From positions 238,501-302,500 of the forward strand of contig CM000687.1 in NCBI GenBank assembly GCA_000149225.2: a stretch of DNA of 64,000 bases, given 5' to 3'. The notes beneath the pieces were generated by a model. It ran no database searches, had not been told where the DNA came from, and was given only the letters and a program-made list of their open reading frames with translations. The stretch comes from Lachancea kluyveri NRRL Y-12651. Lineage: Eukaryota; Ascomycota; Saccharomycetes; Saccharomycetales; Saccharomycetaceae. Position 1 is the first letter of the stretch. Every line of letters starts with the position of its first letter. Of the stretch, positions 9,466 to 18,907 are shown one piece after another. The position numbers and the translations under genes were made by a program.

Positions 9466-10113
9466 CTACGATGAGCTGCCGTCCTTTTTAGAGTCATATT
9501 CGCGAACATTGGGAACGAACGCTTTGGTTGGGCTGTCATCAACTACCCATAAGCTAGTACCACTGACGTTACTGATACTGTTTTCCATCTTGACGCTCCT
9601 CTCGTATTCCTGTAGAGCTTCGTCTATGGTTGCAGGTTCTATGCCATGGTCTCTGAGTTGTTTTCTCAACATTGCAACGTGCAGGGACATCTTCATCTCT
9701 CTCATTTGCACGTTCTTCCTTTCGTTCAAAATTTGCAACTCTCTCTTTTTTCGCAATGCGTTCATCTGTTTGGTATAAAACTCTTGTGCCTTTTGAGTCT
9801 GCAGATTGTTCTCTTGTAGCTTCGATTGCAATCCGATTCGAACTCTGTAGTTGTCCACAGCAAAGAATGATAACGCGATCACAGAAATTATCATGGCAAA
9901 TTCTAGGAACGGTTTTCTTATACCATTGGTCTTTGCTAGATGTGGAGGCATGTAATATGGAGTTGCAGTTGCCTGTGTATTGGTCGTGCCGGCATTGTTG
10001 AAATATGTGGGCGGCCGGTTGTAAAGACGCCTCCATATAGCACTTGTCCTTGGTGCCAAAAATGTGCCTTTCCCGGTTAGCATTGCACTGTTTACCCTGT
10101 TGTGATATTCCAT
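9466..10113 (-). CDS. Predicted single-pass mitochondrial-type membrane protein with coiled coil
   Basis: The first in-frame ATG is at 10113, giving 215 residues; the longer frame opens at a TTG. The N-terminus is rich in Arg, Ser and Thr with few acids, resembling a mitochondrial presequence. One hydrophobic helix follows at about residues 71-87 (FAMIISVIALSFFAV). Then comes a long, highly charged coiled coil (about 93-155) and a Ser-rich tail ending in KAFVPNVREYDSKKDGSSS. This layout resembles inner-membrane assembly factors such as Ina22/Ina17, but I cannot match the sequence to either with certainty, so no symbol is given. It has no counterpart at this position in S. cerevisiae. Confidence 0.72.
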   Translation of the reverse strand: MEYHNRVNSAMLTGKGTFLAPRTSAIWRRLYNRPPTYFNNAGTTNTQATATPYYMPPHLAKTNGIRKPFLEFAMIISVIALSFFAVDNYRVRIGLQSKLQENNLQTQKAQEFYTKQMNALRKKRELQILNERKNVQMREMKMSLHVAMLRKQLRDHGIEPATIDEALQEYERSVKMENSISNVSGTSLWVVDDSPTKAFVPNVREYDSKKDGSSS

Positions 10114-11759
10114 CCAGTGGCCAAACTTTTCACTCAAGCATAGATATTTTACTTGATGGGGAAGTCTTTTCCCAACTGTCGTGTGGAGTTATCGAGATAC
10201 TCGCCTGATGCAGTTAAGTGGAAAGAGTGACAGCCTTTCTTCTGCCGTTCGTGTATAGATATATAATGCGTTGTTGGGTGTTTGCAGGGGGAAGGATTTA
10301 TCAACACCGATCAGGTCTACAAAATGTGCGGCACAGGCGTTCAATTTGATGGCTTATTGTGAGGTTTTGGGTAAGGACCAAGACAATGGGTTTTGTGGTC
10401 TCTTTTTATTTTTTATAGTTGTTGTTTAAGATTCATGGCCGAACTGTCGAGACCCAAAAATCTATCAAATGTCAACCTACAAGTAACAAATTATTATAAA
10501 AATCAATGGAGCATTTGGAAGTTGTAACTTTACTACTTTTTCCTAGCCAATTTACTGTATTTCTTCCTATACGATTCTGGTGCCATCAGTTCGAAGGCGT
10601 TCATGGCTAGCATTACCCTAACAGCCAAGCTTTTATAGTAAATTTCATAACGGATAAGGCAAGGCCCTAGACGTTCTAGTCTCGGAAGCTTCCTAGAGTT
10701 TTTTTTTTTTCTTCACAATAAGGGGAAGCCATATGGAATATGGGTGCCATGTAGGAAAATGTCTGCTCGAGAAGCTTCTGTTTCCGCATTGCCTCCCATG
10801 AGCATAACTGGCATCCGGTATACTCTGCTATCTCCACTCCGAGCGTTCGGGATACACCGTGTCCTTAAGGCGATTATGCGACCGTACAGCTCATCCGGAC
10901 AAACGTGACAGAAGTCACTCTCGGAAAGGTAATGATCTCATTCTGACAATATTTACCACTGAAAGGAGGCTAGGAGGCTAGCAGCTCGGAAGTTACACCC
11001 AATCCGAATATGGCCGACTTCAAGAAATCCGATTCCGTGTTGTATGTGTTCCAAGGTATAGACTATACATATGACTATGAGCAGAATCATTCTGGAGTTT
11101 GACTCGCAAAAAATGCATTCTTCAATCTACTATCGTGACTGTCAGAACACATTTCTCGTTTCTACCATTTACAATCTACAGCTTTTGGTACAGAGCCATG
11201 TATCAAACGTTGACATCCGTATTGGCGTGCATACGTAGTTATACCTAGTCTATTCTTTCTTTCTCTTTATTTTTCCCTTCCTTGTTACTACTCCATATTC
11301 ACTACTCGGACTTGCAAGTCAGCGACAGCTCTTCAAGGCGCTATTTGTTTCTCGAGCTAATCAACTCCGTCTTGCCTCGTTTGTTAACCCATAAGAACCG
11401 GATCGGATGTTTTTCGAGATCAACTGATGTGATTTGCTGTGCTTTGGAAGGAAAAAAAAGGTTGTAGGATCTGGCACCAGCGCGAATACAAACAATAAGT
11501 GGCATGATTAAACTGGAAGGTTGTAAATTCCGCTAATGAGTTGAAAAATAACATGTGGGAGGTGTAGAACCTTTAAGCGGCCCCAAAATTCCTGAAAAGG
11601 GGAGAGGCATATAAATTGAACGGTTTTTTTTTTTTTTTTTTGGAATTATTACACCCTCCTGTCCATTAGGTTGTTTATTTAAGTAGTTAGTATACACGGA
11701 TATTCAATAGTCCTGATCAATTGGCTCCCCTATTAAATATCAACTTAACAACTAGAAAA
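10114..11759. other. Long intergenic region upstream of the acetoin reductase gene
   Basis: 1.6 kb holding the promoters of two divergent genes. On the minus strand, a stop-free stretch from about 10707 down to the stop at 10535-10533 encodes a protein-like tail (RYEIYYKSLAVRVMLAMNAF, then MAPESYRKKYSKLARKK). Its first ATG gives only 26 codons (10613 to 10533). It may be the end of a decayed or spliced gene. A 30-codon plus-strand frame at 11010-11102 is weaker. Nothing else is recognised apart from the promoter elements listed separately. Confidence 0.45.
11608..11641 (+). promoter_or_regulatory. TATA box and poly-T tract of the acetoin reductase gene
   Basis: TATAAAT at 11610-11616 lies about 145 bases upstream of the ATG at 11760. 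It is followed by 18 T residues at 11624-11641. A TATA box next to a long T tract is typical of strongly expressed yeast genes. Confidence 0.65.
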
Positions 11760-12596
11760 ATGAGAACCGTCTTAGTCACTGGTGCTGCCCAAGGTATTGG
11801 CAGATGCATCGCCTCTAAATTGGCTTCCAAGGGTTTCCAAGTCGCCATCGCTGATTTACCTCACCAAGAAAGCAAAGCTGATGAAGTGTTGAAGGAATTG
11901 GCTACTCAATCCAAAAAGTTTGGCGCTAAAGATCCGATTTTTGTTCCAGTCGATGTCTCCAAAAAACAATCCGTTTTCGACGCTGTTGACAAGGTTGCCT
12001 CTCACTATGGCGCGTTCGATGTTATGATCAACAACGCTGGTATCACCTCTGTTTCCAAAATTTTGTCAGCCACCGAGGACCAATTGGACCAATTGAGCAA
12101 GATTAACATCGGAGGTGTTCTTTTCGGTATTCAAGCTGCTGCTAAAAAGTTTGTGGAATTAAACCGTAAAGGTGACTACACTCCACAAACCGTTGGTAAC
12201 ACACAAAAGAAACTAACTGGTAAAATTATCAATTGTTGCTCAATTGCCGGGAACCAGGCTTTCCCAATTTTGGGCCTATATTCTGCTTCAAAGTTCGCCG
12301 TCAAGGGCTTGACTCAAGCAGCTGCAAAGGAACTGGCACCATTGGGTATTACCGTCAATGCGTACGCTCCTGGTATTGTGTTGACCCCAATGTGGGACTT
12401 TATCGATTCAGAATTGTCCAAGGTTAACGGTCTGCCAATCGGCCAAAATCTAAGAAACGCTATCGAAAACACTGCTTTGAAGCGTGGTGAGGAGCCAGAA
12501 GATGTTGCTGGTCTAGTTGCCTTCTTGGCCAGCGAAGATTCTGATTTTATCACTGGCCAAAACATTGCCGTCGACGGTGGTATTTCCTACGTTTAG
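11760..12596 (+). CDS. Diacetyl/acetoin reductase (2,3-butanediol dehydrogenase), bacterial-type SDR
   Basis: 278 residues from the first in-frame ATG; a TTG-initiated frame begins 13 codons earlier. It is a classical short-chain dehydrogenase: cofactor loop TGAAQGIG (7-14), Asp32 in IADLP at the end of beta-2 (an NAD(H)-type residue), NNAG (91-94), and catalytic Ser161, Tyr174 and Lys178 in YSASK. GKIINCCSIAG, KFAVKGLTQAAAKELAPLGITVN and PGIVLTPMW closely follow bacterial BudC-type meso-2,3-butanediol dehydrogenase/diacetyl reductase. Expected reactions are diacetyl to acetoin and acetoin to butanediol with NADH in the cytosol. An extra ~20-residue segment (about 135-152) is absent from bacterial enzymes as I remember them. 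Codons are those of highly expressed yeast genes. S. cerevisiae has no such gene here; its Bdh1 is an unrelated medium-chain enzyme. Bacterial origin by transfer is inferred. Confidence 0.88.
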   Translation: MRTVLVTGAAQGIGRCIASKLASKGFQVAIADLPHQESKADEVLKELATQSKKFGAKDPIFVPVDVSKKQSVFDAVDKVASHYGAFDVMINNAGITSVSKILSATEDQLDQLSKINIGGVLFGIQAAAKKFVELNRKGDYTPQTVGNTQKKLTGKIINCCSIAGNQAFPILGLYSASKFAVKGLTQAAAKELAPLGITVNAYAPGIVLTPMWDFIDSELSKVNGLPIGQNLRNAIENTALKRGEEPEDVAGLVAFLASEDSDFITGQNIAVDGGISYV

Positions 12597-13214
12597 ATCA
12601 CTGGATTTTCTATACAATAACGATGACATCGACAATTTATATATTTTATTGAGAGAAACGTTACCAATACAAATTTAAACCTCATGTTGCATCCTTTTTT
12701 TTTTAAGCGACCTTGACTCTTACATATTACAAAGCTTCACAGACACCTGTTGCCCTTAAAAACAAAAGCAAAAAAAACAAAAAGCAGTTCTTCCACTTCT
12801 ATTATTTTTAAGACCACAAACCGAAGCTCGACCATGAAATCTGCTAACTTAAAAGTTATGCATATGGTGATTATATTCGTGCTGTGATCGAAGTTTCAGA
12901 CAGAACCCTTCAAAGATGACTGAAAAATTCACAAGCCCAGACACCACACAATACACAGGAGTTACGTCGCCATAAGGTATTACCAAATATGAACACAATA
13001 CAGCAACCCGGTATATTTAGTGGGCAAGAATGATGCAAGACAGTTACGATACAGGTCCGCAGATGATACAAGCACGGAACAAACGGAGCAGGATCACAGG
13101 GCAAACGACAGTGTTTCAGAAAGATCCGGCCTCGACTTTTTATAGTAATTCTTTAAGAACGTAGAAATTAAGTTACAAAATATATGGTTATTATATTTTT
13201 AGATGTTAATGAAC
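12597..13214. other. Convergent intergenic region, reductase and RPL36 3' ends
   Basis: About 620 bases between two converging genes, both probably strongly expressed. AT-rich stretches suit 3'-end formation. No gene is recognised. Confidence 0.5.
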
Positions 13215-14024
13215 TTAATGACGACGGGAAGCAGCAATGATGTTGTTCATTTCTTCAACCTTAGCCTTAGCTCTACCGAAGGTACCCAATCTCTTCTTGG
13301 CGACCTTTCTGGCTCTCTTTTCACCAGCGTTTCTGATCAAATCGATCAATCTTCTTTCGTATGGAGCCAAACCGGCAACTTCCTTAACAATAGAACGAAC
13401 GAAGGTAGTTCTGTTAGAGGAAGCACCCTTTCTGTAAGAGATCTTTGGGGCTGGGGTCAATGCGGTGACCTTCTTACCCTTGTTCAAACCAACAGCAATA
13501 CCTGTATAGTTAATTGTTAGTAAAACAGAATCTGCTAAACGATAGTAAAAAGAAACCCAGTGACGACCAGTAACGCATAATCAGTAGTCCCAAATTTGAC
13601 ATTGTTTGATACCTCAGGACAAGCAGTTCTTAGCCGAATCCCATGACAGAAAGTATAATCCAATAGTAAGCAACCAAATTCTTTTAGTTGCGTCTGCTTC
13701 GTAATTGTACATCGCTCTATCCTAATATCTTAGATTTTCCCACCAATCTGCAGAAAACAGGTAATGTGTACTAACAGATCAAAAAGAAAAACAAAATCAT
13801 AGGGAATATAGCCCATGCAATCCAGGAAATTTATCATGTCAGGATGTTAAATGACCCAACTTATTCTCGATCTATCAACAAATTTTCCCACATATCATCG
13901 TCTTCAAACACTTCAACAATACGTAATATCGACATCCCATACGGCATTACTTCGTTCGACCACAATGAGTATAGCACTATCCAAATAATCACTCGTTATC
14001 CCACATACCAGATTTAACAGCCAT
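13215..14024 (-). CDS. RPL36A: Ribosomal protein eL36 (spliced)
   Basis: Exons 14024-14009 (ATGGCTGTTAAATCTG) and 13501-13215 join to give 100 residues, the length of yeast Rpl36. The protein is very basic and contains [37 protein letters not shown] and [13 protein letters not shown], nearly identical to S. cerevisiae eL36. It is a component of the cytosolic 60S subunit. The intron position, after five codons and one base, is conserved with S. cerevisiae RPL36A/RPL36B. This is the single ancestor-type copy matching both YMR194W and YPL249C-A. Codon use is strongly biased, as expected for a ribosomal protein. Confidence 0.97.
13502..14008 (-). other. RPL36A: RPL36 spliceosomal intron
   Basis: 507 nt on the minus strand. 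The GTATGT donor is at 14008-14003, a TACTAAC branch site lies about 15-20 bases before the acceptor, and the CAG acceptor ends at 13502. Long introns near the start codon are typical of yeast ribosomal protein genes. Confidence 0.95.
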
Positions 14025-15308
14025 ATTTGTTATCGTTTTGCTTAATCTTGTGTAAGTAACGGTAAGACTTCCAAAATTCTAAGGCTTCTTCTAGCAAGAG
14101 CAGGGTTTGAATGAATAAAAAATTTTCCCACTAGCGCTAGGCAGACCTTGCGAGGGAAGGGTGGTACACCGAGACGGGGCAGCAGAGCATAGAGAGCATT
14201 ACCCGGCTAGGACGGCCAGCGGGAACGCCCCCCATGCAGAGAGGAAGACAGCCTGGGCCGACGGGCAGGGAAACCAGGCTGGGACTGGACAAGCTAGGCA
14301 GAACGCTGGAGCCGCTAGCATGGCCAATGCAATGAGGTTGCAGCCGGGAAAGTCTCGGCGGAGTAGTGAGACGAGCGCGGGTTCCTGGTAGTGCTGGGCT
14401 GAAACAGATTCGGGATACTTCTTGCGGGGAGTTTTGTGACTCGCGCTATACACGATAAAAATGTATGGATGTATATATTAAACGAGGAAAATAAATGCAT
14501 GGGTGTGTAGTCTCAAACAGTCCATCGTGTGCCGTGTCAGTGTCAAATGTGTTACCCTCCTTCATAAAATACTATTTCAACTTGGTGAGCTTGAAATCGG
14601 CACGGTTTGAAAGCCTTCAGTCAATATACATCGAGAAGTACAGTAGGGTTTGACTCGTTAACCATAGTTCTTTTCTCAAGTCTTCTTATTAATTTAAAGT
14701 AACAAAAACAACTATGGATAAACCTTGGAAGGGTTCAAATTCGATTAAGATTCATTGCTAGGAAAAAATAAAAAATAATGAAGAAATATCTAAAACTGGT
14801 TGATTCCGTTAGTAGATGGAAAAAGACTCATGAATGGTTGCATGTGAAGATAGATTTGTAAACCACCGGTTTGACCTGGTGAATGAACTAAGTGAACAGC
14901 TGAGCTATGCCTAGATTGAATACTGTGCTCTTTTAATTGTTCCGCAAACAGCTATTATTGCGAAAAGATGTATTTTGTTCAACTGCCTGTTATGTACCCG
15001 GCACTAAAAAAAACTATCTTTGTTAGCGCAGAAGGCGTGGCTCTTATCTTCCCATCGTGCTTTTAATTACTATATGAAACACTCTACTGTTGTGAAAGTT
15101 GGGCGTCGTTTCGGGAAGAATAAGCGTATGGCAGAAAATGGGGCAGGGATCGCTGACTTTATAGATGTCTGAAGATTTTCCGCCAGCAGTGAACTAATGG
15201 CCGGCAAAGCACATATTCAAATCATCATTTTTAAGACTATATACAGAATTATGTTTTCTCTCTCGGCGCATTCACGTAACTCTTCGCATGCGCAGTATCA
15301 CCTTCCTA
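14025..15308. other. RPL36 promoter region with a GC-rich block
   Basis: About 1.3 kb between RPL36 and MRPL24. The part at about 14140-14400 is markedly GC-rich and purine-rich on the plus strand, unlike the AT-rich promoters around it. It separates the Rap1-type boxes from the gene. A plus-strand open frame here (14161-14391) starts at GTG and is not believed to be a gene. Nothing is recognised in 14520-15308. Confidence 0.5.
14461..14506 (-). promoter_or_regulatory. Two Rap1-type sites upstream of RPL36
   Basis: On the minus strand, ACACCCATGCAT (14506-14495) and ACATCCATACAT (14472-14461) match the Rap1 consensus. They lie in the same orientation about 35 bases apart, as in many ribosomal protein gene promoters. 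The nearer one is about 440 bases from the ATG. Confidence 0.75.
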
Positions 15309-16079
15309 TCAACAAGTAATAGTTTTCATCTCAAATCCATACTTTTCCAAAGTTGCAAGGATTTGGCTGACCGGAGCTTCTGAGTAAAGCTCAATGAACT
15401 CCTTGTGACTTAGTTCAGACCCATCCGCTTTTTTTTCCAACTTTTCTAGTGGGTACAAATATTGCAACAACTTTCTTCTACCAACGGTAACTTTCAAATC
15501 TTGACCATTGACCGTCTCTTCAAAATAAACAGTGATTTTGTTACCTTGTTCATCTTCCAAAACTTTTGCATCCTTGTGTGGGGGGTTTTCAAGCTTCTCC
15601 TTGGTGGTCAACACTCTGTAACGTAATTTCCAACCAGTTGGGCCTAATTCCTTTATTCTAGCGGATTTATCTTTGGTTAGGTAGTTATCAATACCACCTT
15701 CTTTTGTGATAGTTCTCAAGACTTTTGCACTCATTTTGATACTAATCTTTCTGTTCAAGGTCTCACTCCATAAACCCTTCTTGATGATATTTGGTAACCA
15801 TCTTCTCCTGGTTTTGGCCTTACTCTCAGCAACGTTATTACCGTACTGAATGAAAGAAGCACCATATAAACCCTTGTTACTTTGTTTGAAAATGTGGGAT
15901 TCACCATACTTGTATTCTGGGAACTTCTTTCTCTCTTTAGGAATGAAATTTGGCTTTACGTCACCCACTTTGTAGTCTGGTTGCTTAGCAACTCTTCTGG
16001 ATTCAACATGTCTCCATTCCCTAAGCATTGGGAGCACAGAGGAAAATCCCCTCTTGAAATTTAGTCTAGCCAATGACAT
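15309..16079 (-). CDS. MRPL24: Mitochondrial large-subunit ribosomal protein Mrpl24 (bL28m)
   Basis: 256 residues from the ATG at 16079. The N-terminus ([21 protein letters not shown]) is a basic presequence. The core, with [27 protein letters not shown] and SVKVLRT-like elements (here [14 protein letters not shown]), is the L28 fold. A fungal C-terminal extension follows. It is a structural part of the mitochondrial 54S subunit. It is the orthologue of YMR193W, in the expected place and strand between RPL36 and GYP5. Confidence 0.93.
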   Translation of the reverse strand: MSLARLNFKRGFSSVLPMLREWRHVESRRVAKQPDYKVGDVKPNFIPKERKKFPEYKYGESHIFKQSNKGLYGASFIQYGNNVAESKAKTRRRWLPNIIKKGLWSETLNRKISIKMSAKVLRTITKEGGIDNYLTKDKSARIKELGPTGWKLRYRVLTTKEKLENPPHKDAKVLEDEQGNKITVYFEETVNGQDLKVTVGRRKLLQYLYPLEKLEKKADGSELSHKEFIELYSEAPVSQILATLEKYGFEMKTITC

Positions 16080-16291
16080 AACCTCAATTGATATTCAGTG
16101 AGAGAAATCACTACTTGTGCATATACTCCAAACATTAAAAGCAGGATTTTGCCCAGTGAACATTCGGAAAATTTTCGATTTCATTTTTTTTTTATATACC
16201 CGTAAAAGGTGATATAGACAACCCGTTGGGTTCCAGCGCGTTGATGAAAAATGCTTTATACTAAACTTAACAAGCTAACTCACATAGATAT

Positions 16292-18907
16292 TCACTTCCA
16301 GACCTTTTTAAGACCACCCCAGTTACCCAAAGGAGATGTTTTAGAATGGTTGGATGGGGGAGATCTTTGAACCGAAGATTTGTTGCCTTTTAGGACCTCA
16401 ATTTCTTTTTCCAATGCGGAAATTTTGTCCTGTAATTCTTGATTTTCGTTCATAACTTCCAGATTCCTAGCCATAGTTTTTTCCAAGTCAGCCCTTAAAT
16501 CAGTAGGTAGCTCGGCATCTGGATTAGGTAACGACTGCTTTCTTATCTCTTCTGCTAATTGTGATTTCAAATCTTGAATTTCTAGCTTCAAATCGTTATT
16601 TTCGTCCTGCAATGTCTCAATACTCAACCGATTTTCGATCAACTCATTAGCAATAGTGATATGTTCCCTGTTGAGCAAAGTGAAGTCGTGTTCCAATTTA
16701 CGCACTTCTCTGTGCAACTGTTTATTTTTGATTCTCATAGATTCGTACTGAGCTTCTTTTTGGAACTCCAATTGGTGAATCTCTTCATATTCAGCGGTAT
16801 ACCTCTTCAAAGAAATTGGCATAATTTTCACCTCGGTCATAGCATCCCTGACAAACAGATCAATGTCGTAGTCTTCGTCTTTGATGTCTACTGTTTGAGG
16901 CTTTTGGTTGCTATTTGATGAAACTTTATGCAGAAAGGAAAAGCTGGAGTTAGAAGTATTGGTAGGCACCAGTTCTTCTCTCTTTTTAACTGTCTCCTTC
17001 AAGTAATAAACGAACAGTTCATCTTTCAAATAGTCTAGCAGACTATCAAATTGTAGCTTTACCAAGGCCTCTTCATTTTTCAACATCAATACTACCGCAA
17101 ATTTTAGAATTGACTCAATACCTTCTGTGAAAACGATATCGAAAATACGCAACACAAAACCTAGTGGAAACTTGTAGGCGAAAAAAGTCAGAAACCATTG
17201 CGTTGCATACATGGAAGAGCGGATACCTTGGCGTAGCAAGTGATTGTATAGTCGGGGCGAGCTTTCTTCTAACATTCTGTCAAATTGATATAATTTCAAG
17301 TGTAGGCCAGGCATGTCTGGAAGAAATAGATCCCTCAAGTTGTAGTTTTTCATTAATTTGAGAAGCAATCCAAATGCTTCAGATTCCTCTCGAACGTTCA
17401 ACAACAAAGGAGTGGTGATGAAAGCCATTCCTTGGGTGTATCCAACTTCTGGGTCACACAGAGAATAAGACTTGATGACATTAAACAAAGAATCTACTTT
17501 ATCGCTGGGAATGAACTTAGTTCTCAACAGATCTCTCTTGATAGCCCTTTCATGAGGAGATTCCTGTTCTAATAGAAGTTTATACATTTCTTCGATTTCT
17601 TTAGACTTCGAATTGCTTATCAACTGCCAGATTATGCCACGGACTTGTGGAGGGATACCGGCAGATATTTCTTCTTCTAGTTTCTCTGACTCATTTTTAG
17701 CTACATTTGGGTAGTCGTTAACCACTCTTGTCCAAAAGGGCCAGTCCACTTTTGTTAACTCAGTAACTTCTTCCTCTTCCTCTTTTCCTTGCTCTACACT
17801 CTCATCGTCTATCTTGCTTTCTTCTTTCCACTCCTGTTGTTCACCGTGCTTTGGTTTGCCCTCACCCAAACCTTCTAAGAAAGTGGTATAGCTGGATTTT
17901 AAAATCCTGGCCCCTTCTTCCAAATTCTCCTTGGCAGTATCATCTTTGGATAGATAGTCTTGTGTATTTTCTTGAAATCTGCTAATGATCAAGTCGTAAT
18001 CCGCACTCTCAGATCTTTCGTGACGAGACCGTGGAGGGGGCGGAGGAGGTGCATCTGCAGCCTGCGATAAGGCAACGTTTTTTCTAAAAGTCTCAGACTT
18101 CATTTCTTCACTGAGAGGCGGTGGGACTGCATGTATTTGTTTTTTTGTATCTCGAGAGGTGTCATCAACCTCATCGTTTCTTGGTGGAAGTTCAGGCTTT
18201 ACAGACGAATGGTCTCGTGGAGGTAAAACTGGGGGGGTAGAGCTTACAGCACCTTCTCTCTTTGTTACAGAAGGTGACACCACCGTTGCCGCATCAAAAT
18301 CTGTAATCTGCTGAGACAATTTGTCTTCCTCGGATTTTAAGCTCTCCTGTGCGGTGGTTATGAACTGCTCAGCCACAGGACTTTGTGACATTTCTACCGG
18401 GTTTCCACTTTCTGCGCTGTCTTTGAATCTGAAGCTTTCTTCCTCATCTCCTGGTGCTGAATAAGGTTCATCGGAATGTTCTGCTGGATGCGATGAATTT
18501 TCTGAACCTTCAAGAGCTTTTTCAGTATCAAGTCCAGGGCCAGAAACGTCGACGTTTTCTGTGGGAAGGTCCTCCATGATAATTTCTTCCCTCTTATTCT
18601 CCACGCTATTGCCTTCATGTTCGTCTTTTCTGTCACTCTCACATTCTTCACTCTTTTCCTTTTCGCTGTGTACACTACCTTCACTTTTGGGAGGAATTTG
18701 ATCGGTAGTTACCGGTTCGATGATAATATCTTCTTGATCTTCTACCTTGTGCGGTAACTTGTCCTCCAGGACAGCCTCTTCTTGAGCAACTTGATTTTCT
18801 TTCCCGCTAATATCGTGTTTATTTTTAAGAGTATCAGTACTACTGGCTGAATCGCTGCTTTGATTCACGACTTCATTCAATGGCTCTTCTGAGGAATTGG
18901 AGGCCAT
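16292..18907 (-). CDS. GYP5: Rab GTPase-activating protein Gyp5 (ancestor of Gyp5/Gyl1)
   Basis: 871 residues, close to Gyp5 (894) and longer than Gyl1 (720). The first ~400 residues are acidic and disordered, with proline-rich motifs near 230-250 and 285-295 of the kind bound by SH3 domains. The TBC domain spans about 417-640. It keeps the arginine finger (IKRDLLRT, near 460) and the glutamine finger (GYTQGM, near 489), so catalysis should be intact. A coiled coil follows at about 715-855. S. cerevisiae Gyp5 acts on Ypt1 and Sec4 in ER-Golgi transport and polarised exocytosis, with Gyl1 as a partner that lacks the key arginine. One gene here corresponds to YPL249C and YMR192W. Confidence 0.93.
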   Translation of the reverse strand: MASNSSEEPLNEVVNQSSDSASSTDTLKNKHDISGKENQVAQEEAVLEDKLPHKVEDQEDIIIEPVTTDQIPPKSEGSVHSEKEKSEECESDRKDEHEGNSVENKREEIIMEDLPTENVDVSGPGLDTEKALEGSENSSHPAEHSDEPYSAPGDEEESFRFKDSAESGNPVEMSQSPVAEQFITTAQESLKSEEDKLSQQITDFDAATVVSPSVTKREGAVSSTPPVLPPRDHSSVKPELPPRNDEVDDTSRDTKKQIHAVPPPLSEEMKSETFRKNVALSQAADAPPPPPPRSRHERSESADYDLIISRFQENTQDYLSKDDTAKENLEEGARILKSSYTTFLEGLGEGKPKHGEQQEWKEESKIDDESVEQGKEEEEEVTELTKVDWPFWTRVVNDYPNVAKNESEKLEEEISAGIPPQVRGIIWQLISNSKSKEIEEMYKLLLEQESPHERAIKRDLLRTKFIPSDKVDSLFNVIKSYSLCDPEVGYTQGMAFITTPLLLNVREESEAFGLLLKLMKNYNLRDLFLPDMPGLHLKLYQFDRMLEESSPRLYNHLLRQGIRSSMYATQWFLTFFAYKFPLGFVLRIFDIVFTEGIESILKFAVVLMLKNEEALVKLQFDSLLDYLKDELFVYYLKETVKKREELVPTNTSNSSFSFLHKVSSNSNQKPQTVDIKDEDYDIDLFVRDAMTEVKIMPISLKRYTAEYEEIHQLEFQKEAQYESMRIKNKQLHREVRKLEHDFTLLNREHITIANELIENRLSIETLQDENNDLKLEIQDLKSQLAEEIRKQSLPNPDAELPTDLRADLEKTMARNLEVMNENQELQDKISALEKEIEVLKGNKSSVQRSPPSNHSKTSPLGNWGGLKKVWK

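Noticed and set aside
11010-11102. 30-codon plus-strand frame containing GTATGT, possible first exon
   Set aside because: No TACTAAC branch site with a matching second exon was found downstream before the reductase gene.
14161-14391. 76-codon frame in the GC-rich block upstream of RPL36
   Set aside because: It starts at GTG, has an Ala/Gly/Arg-rich composition typical of chance frames in GC-rich DNA, and sits between promoter and gene.
16158-16190. TTCGGAAAATTTTCGA stretch, resembling part of a centromere CDEIII element
   Set aside because: Flanking bases do not fit CDEIII, and no CDEI plus AT-rich CDEII lies at the right distance.
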